Under the pieces are notes generated by a model that had not been told where the DNA came from, ran no database searches, and worked only from the letters and a program-made list of their open reading frames with translations. Shown piece after piece: positions 5,777 through 7,571 of a DNA stretch of 7,571 bases; position 1 is the stretch's first letter; every line of letters begins with the position of its first letter. Source of the stretch: Cyclobacteriaceae bacterium (GTDB taxonomy: Bacteria > Bacteroidota > Bacteroidia > Cytophagales > Cyclobacteriaceae); NCBI GenBank assembly GCA_030637245.1, contig DAOVVI010000067.1:1-7571 (forward strand), written 5' to 3'. The position numbers and the translations under genes are program-made.

Positions 5777-7231
5777 TTAAACAATATAGGTAGATGAGGC
5801 CGTATCCCCGCCCCTTCCGGTCCAATTGGTATGGAAAAATTCACCCCTCGGCTTATCAACACGCTCATACATGTGCGCTCCAAAATAATCACGTTGGGCC
5901 TGTAATAAATTAGCAGGCAACCTCTCCGACCTGTATCCATCAAAGTATGCCAGAGCTGTGGTTAATGCCGGTACCGGAACGCCATTAGATATCGCTGCAG
6001 CTACCACTCTTCTCCAGGATGCTTGAGAAGCTTCGATCTTTTCCTTGAAGAAAGGATCAAGTAATAAATTTTTCAGGTTTGGATTACTATCGTATGCCTC
6101 CTTAATTTTATTTAAAAAGACTGAACGGATGATACAACCACCCCGCCACATCAAGGCAATTCCTCCATAATTAAGATTCCATCCATATTCTTCTGCCGCT
6201 GCGTTCATCAATGCATAACCCTGAGCATAGGAAACCATTTTGGAAGCATACAATGCATTTTTCAAATCTTCAAGAAATGCTTTTTTGTCTCCTTCAAATT
6301 TTGGTTGCGGGCCAGACAATATTTTTGAAGCCTCTACCCTTTCGTCCTTTACTGCCGATAGGCATCTTGCAAATACCGCCTCACCAATCAATGTAAGTGG
6401 AATACCCAAATCCAATGCGGCTACACCAGTCCATTTCCCTGTCCCTTTTTGGCCGGCTGTATCCAGAATTTTCTCAACTATTGGCTCTCCATCTTCATCT
6501 CTGAATCCAAGAATATCTCTTGTGATTTCAATCAAATAGCTATCCAATTCACCTTCATTCCAATCCTTGAATACCTCGTGCATCTCATCATATGACATTC
6601 CAAGGTACTCTTTCATGATTTGATAGGCTTCACAGATCAATTGCATATCACCATACTCAATGCCATTATGAACCATTTTTACAAAGTGCCCGGCGCCGTT
6701 TTCACCTACCCATTCACAACATGGACTGCCATCTTCTACCTTTGCGGAAATAGACTGAAAAATTGGCTTCACATGTTCCCAAGCCGCTTTTGATCCTCCG
6801 GGCATGATTGAAGGACCTAACAACGCGCCTTCTTCTCCACCTGAAACACCTGTTCCAATATAAAGCAGGCCTTTACTTTCAACATAAGCAGTTCTTCTAA
6901 CCGTATCAGGAAAGTGTGTATTTCCCCCATCGATTATTATATCTCCCGGTTCAAGATGTGGAATGATTTGCTCGATGAAATTATCAACCGCATCTCCGGC
7001 TTTCACAAGCAACATCACCTTTCTCGGACGCTTCAACGATTTTACCAATTCTTCAATAGAGTGAGCGCCAATAAAGTTTTTCCCAGCCCCTCTACCATCG
7101 ATAAATTTGTCAACCTTCGCCACAGTACGATTGAAAACTGCAACGCTAAAGCCTTTGCTTTCCATATTCAAAACAAGGTTCTCGCCCATTACTGCAAGAC
7201 CTATGAGACCGATATCTGCTAATTCTTTCAT
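5777..7231 (-). CDS. gnd: 6-phosphogluconate dehydrogenase, decarboxylating
   Basis: Full-length, 484 residues. It catalyses oxidative decarboxylation of 6-phosphogluconate to ribulose-5-phosphate, reducing NADP+, in the cytoplasmic oxidative pentose-phosphate pathway (EC 1.1.1.44). The Rossmann motif is GLAVMGENL (11-19). NRT (34-36) is the motif that usually selects NADP. The catalytic region GHFVKMVHNGIEYGDMQ (181-197) carries Lys185 and Glu192. The family signature DTAGQKGTGKWT spans 257-268. The C-terminal tail from the partner subunit includes QRDYFGAHMYER (446-457), with substrate-phosphate Arg447 and His453. Length matches the long homodimeric form (~470-485). The ATG at 7231 gives the expected N-terminus. 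It lies 120 bp after an unidentified gene on the same strand and 214 bp before lacI, with GC-rich palindromes in both spacers. Neither zwf nor pgl is in the window. Confidence 0.98.
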   Translation of the reverse strand: MKELADIGLIGLAVMGENLVLNMESKGFSVAVFNRTVAKVDKFIDGRGAGKNFIGAHSIEELVKSLKRPRKVMLLVKAGDAVDNFIEQIIPHLEPGDIIIDGGNTHFPDTVRRTAYVESKGLLYIGTGVSGGEEGALLGPSIMPGGSKAAWEHVKPIFQSISAKVEDGSPCCEWVGENGAGHFVKMVHNGIEYGDMQLICEAYQIMKEYLGMSYDEMHEVFKDWNEGELDSYLIEITRDILGFRDEDGEPIVEKILDTAGQKGTGKWTGVAALDLGIPLTLIGEAVFARCLSAVKDERVEASKILSGPQPKFEGDKKAFLEDLKNALYASKMVSYAQGYALMNAAAEEYGWNLNYGGIALMWRGGCIIRSVFLNKIKEAYDSNPNLKNLLLDPFFKEKIEASQASWRRVVAAAISNGVPVPALTTALAYFDGYRSERLPANLLQAQRDYFGAHMYERVDKPRGEFFHTNWTGRGGDTASSTYIV

Positions 7232-7286
7232 CTTTGTATTTTATAATTTTAATTGTTTATTAAATGTATTTTTAATTGCTAGAAGT

Positions 7287-7344
7287 TGCCTGCCGTAGGC
7301 AGGGAAGTCCGAAGAGTACTTCTGTCTTCCGGCTCCTGACTTCC
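7287..7344. repeat. Compact GC palindrome plus imperfect long inverted repeat upstream of gnd
   Basis: CCTGCC (7289-7294) and GGCAGG (7298-7303) form a perfect 6-bp stem over a 3-base GTA loop. Adjoining it, GGAAGTC (7303-7309) and GACTTCC (7338-7344) form a 7-bp inverted repeat enclosing shorter GAAG/CTTC pairings, so the purine/pyrimidine-rich insert could fold as one long hairpin. It fills most of the spacer between the upstream gene's stop and gnd. No T-run follows on the minus strand, so a terminator function for the upstream gene is possible but weak. Confidence 0.6.
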
Positions 7345-7351
7345 GACTCAT

Positions 7352-7571
7352 TTATTTAAATCTTTCTTTATATGCCCACAGGCCTAATGCAGGATTTGAA
7401 ATGTAAAATATTTCCTCTCCATCCGGCATTGTATTAAAACCATCTTTCAATTTATCTGGATTGTATTTTTTAACCATTTCATCAAAATCAGCATAGTTGT
7501 AGTTCACACTTTCAATCTCCTCTTTGGTTAGGTTTCCTGGACAATAGGTTATGCTAAATCTGTCCTCAGAA
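7352..7571 (-). CDS. C-terminal end of an unidentified protein (possibly LarA/DUF2088-like), truncated by window edge
   Basis: On the minus strand the last 72 codons of a gene run in from the right edge and end at TAA (7352-7354). Readable stretches, in order, are RFSITYCPGNLTKEEIES, YADFDEMVKKYNPDKL, GFNTMPDGEEIFYISNP and the end ALGLWAYKERFK. The composition is ordinary, soluble and charged, with no membrane segment and no sorting signal. The alternation of a short strand (RFSITYCPG), a helix (KEEIES) and another helix (FDEMVKKY) recalls the C-terminus of lactate-racemase-domain (LarA/DUF2088) proteins, which include sugar-acid epimerases. That would suit a neighbour of gnd, but it is recollection of a pattern rather than a secure match. 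The gene precedes gnd by 120 bp on the same strand. The reading frame itself is well supported; the identity is not. Confidence 0.65.
   Translation of the reverse strand, partial: SEDRFSITYCPGNLTKEEIESVNYNYADFDEMVKKYNPDKLKDGFNTMPDGEEIFYISNPALGLWAYKERFK

Noticed and set aside
7232..7290. Bacteroidota-type promoter (TTTG / TAnnTTTG) for gnd
   Set aside because: The AT-rich leader contains no convincing pair at the right spacing on the minus strand.

Overview
The window looks like chromosomal DNA from a member of the Bacteroidota, probably a gliding or surface-adhesive lineage near Cytophagales/Saprospirales. The reasons are the low overall GC, a large repetitive surface protein ending in a type IX secretion (T9SS) type B sorting domain, a PorP/SprF-family outer-membrane protein directly behind it, and weak or absent Shine-Dalgarno sequences. 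There is no tRNA, rRNA, CRISPR array, intact transposase or phage gene.

Layout. Positions 2-3288 (+ strand) hold the 3' part of an SprB-like modular adhesin whose stop overlaps the start of its PorP/SprF partner (TAATG). The upstream end of the adhesin lies outside the window. Only 18 bp later this pair meets a convergent minus-strand block. In transcription order (right to left) the block is: the C-terminal end of an unidentified protein (7571-7352), 6-phosphogluconate dehydrogenase gnd (7231-5777), a LacI-type regulator (5562-4558), a YqaB-like HAD sugar-phosphate phosphatase (4514-3930), and a small YvlD/phage-holin-4-like membrane protein (3651-3307).

How the genes fit together. The adhesin and its PorP/SprF protein form the usual two-gene T9SS substrate/partner unit, in which the outer-membrane protein is thought to help secretion or anchoring of the adhesin. 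The LacI regulator and the HAD phosphatase are 43 bp apart on one strand and are probably co-transcribed. Their nearest neighbour is gnd. The E. coli relative of this phosphatase (YqaB) acts on small sugar phosphates and has been reported to accept 6-phosphogluconate, the substrate of Gnd, so a shared role in hexonate or pentose-phosphate metabolism is a reasonable but unproven inference.

The most unusual part of the window is the intergenic DNA. The spacers around gnd carry GC-rich palindromes sharing GCCTGCC. The spacer upstream of lacI holds a 126-bp structure with 21-bp inverted arms (19/21 matching) around a GC-rich core. The spacer after the HAD gene carries four perfectly phased 11-bp direct repeats and a separate REP-like hairpin. 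I found no clear new biological system; the intergenic elements and the LacI/HAD/gnd grouping are the points most worth following up.
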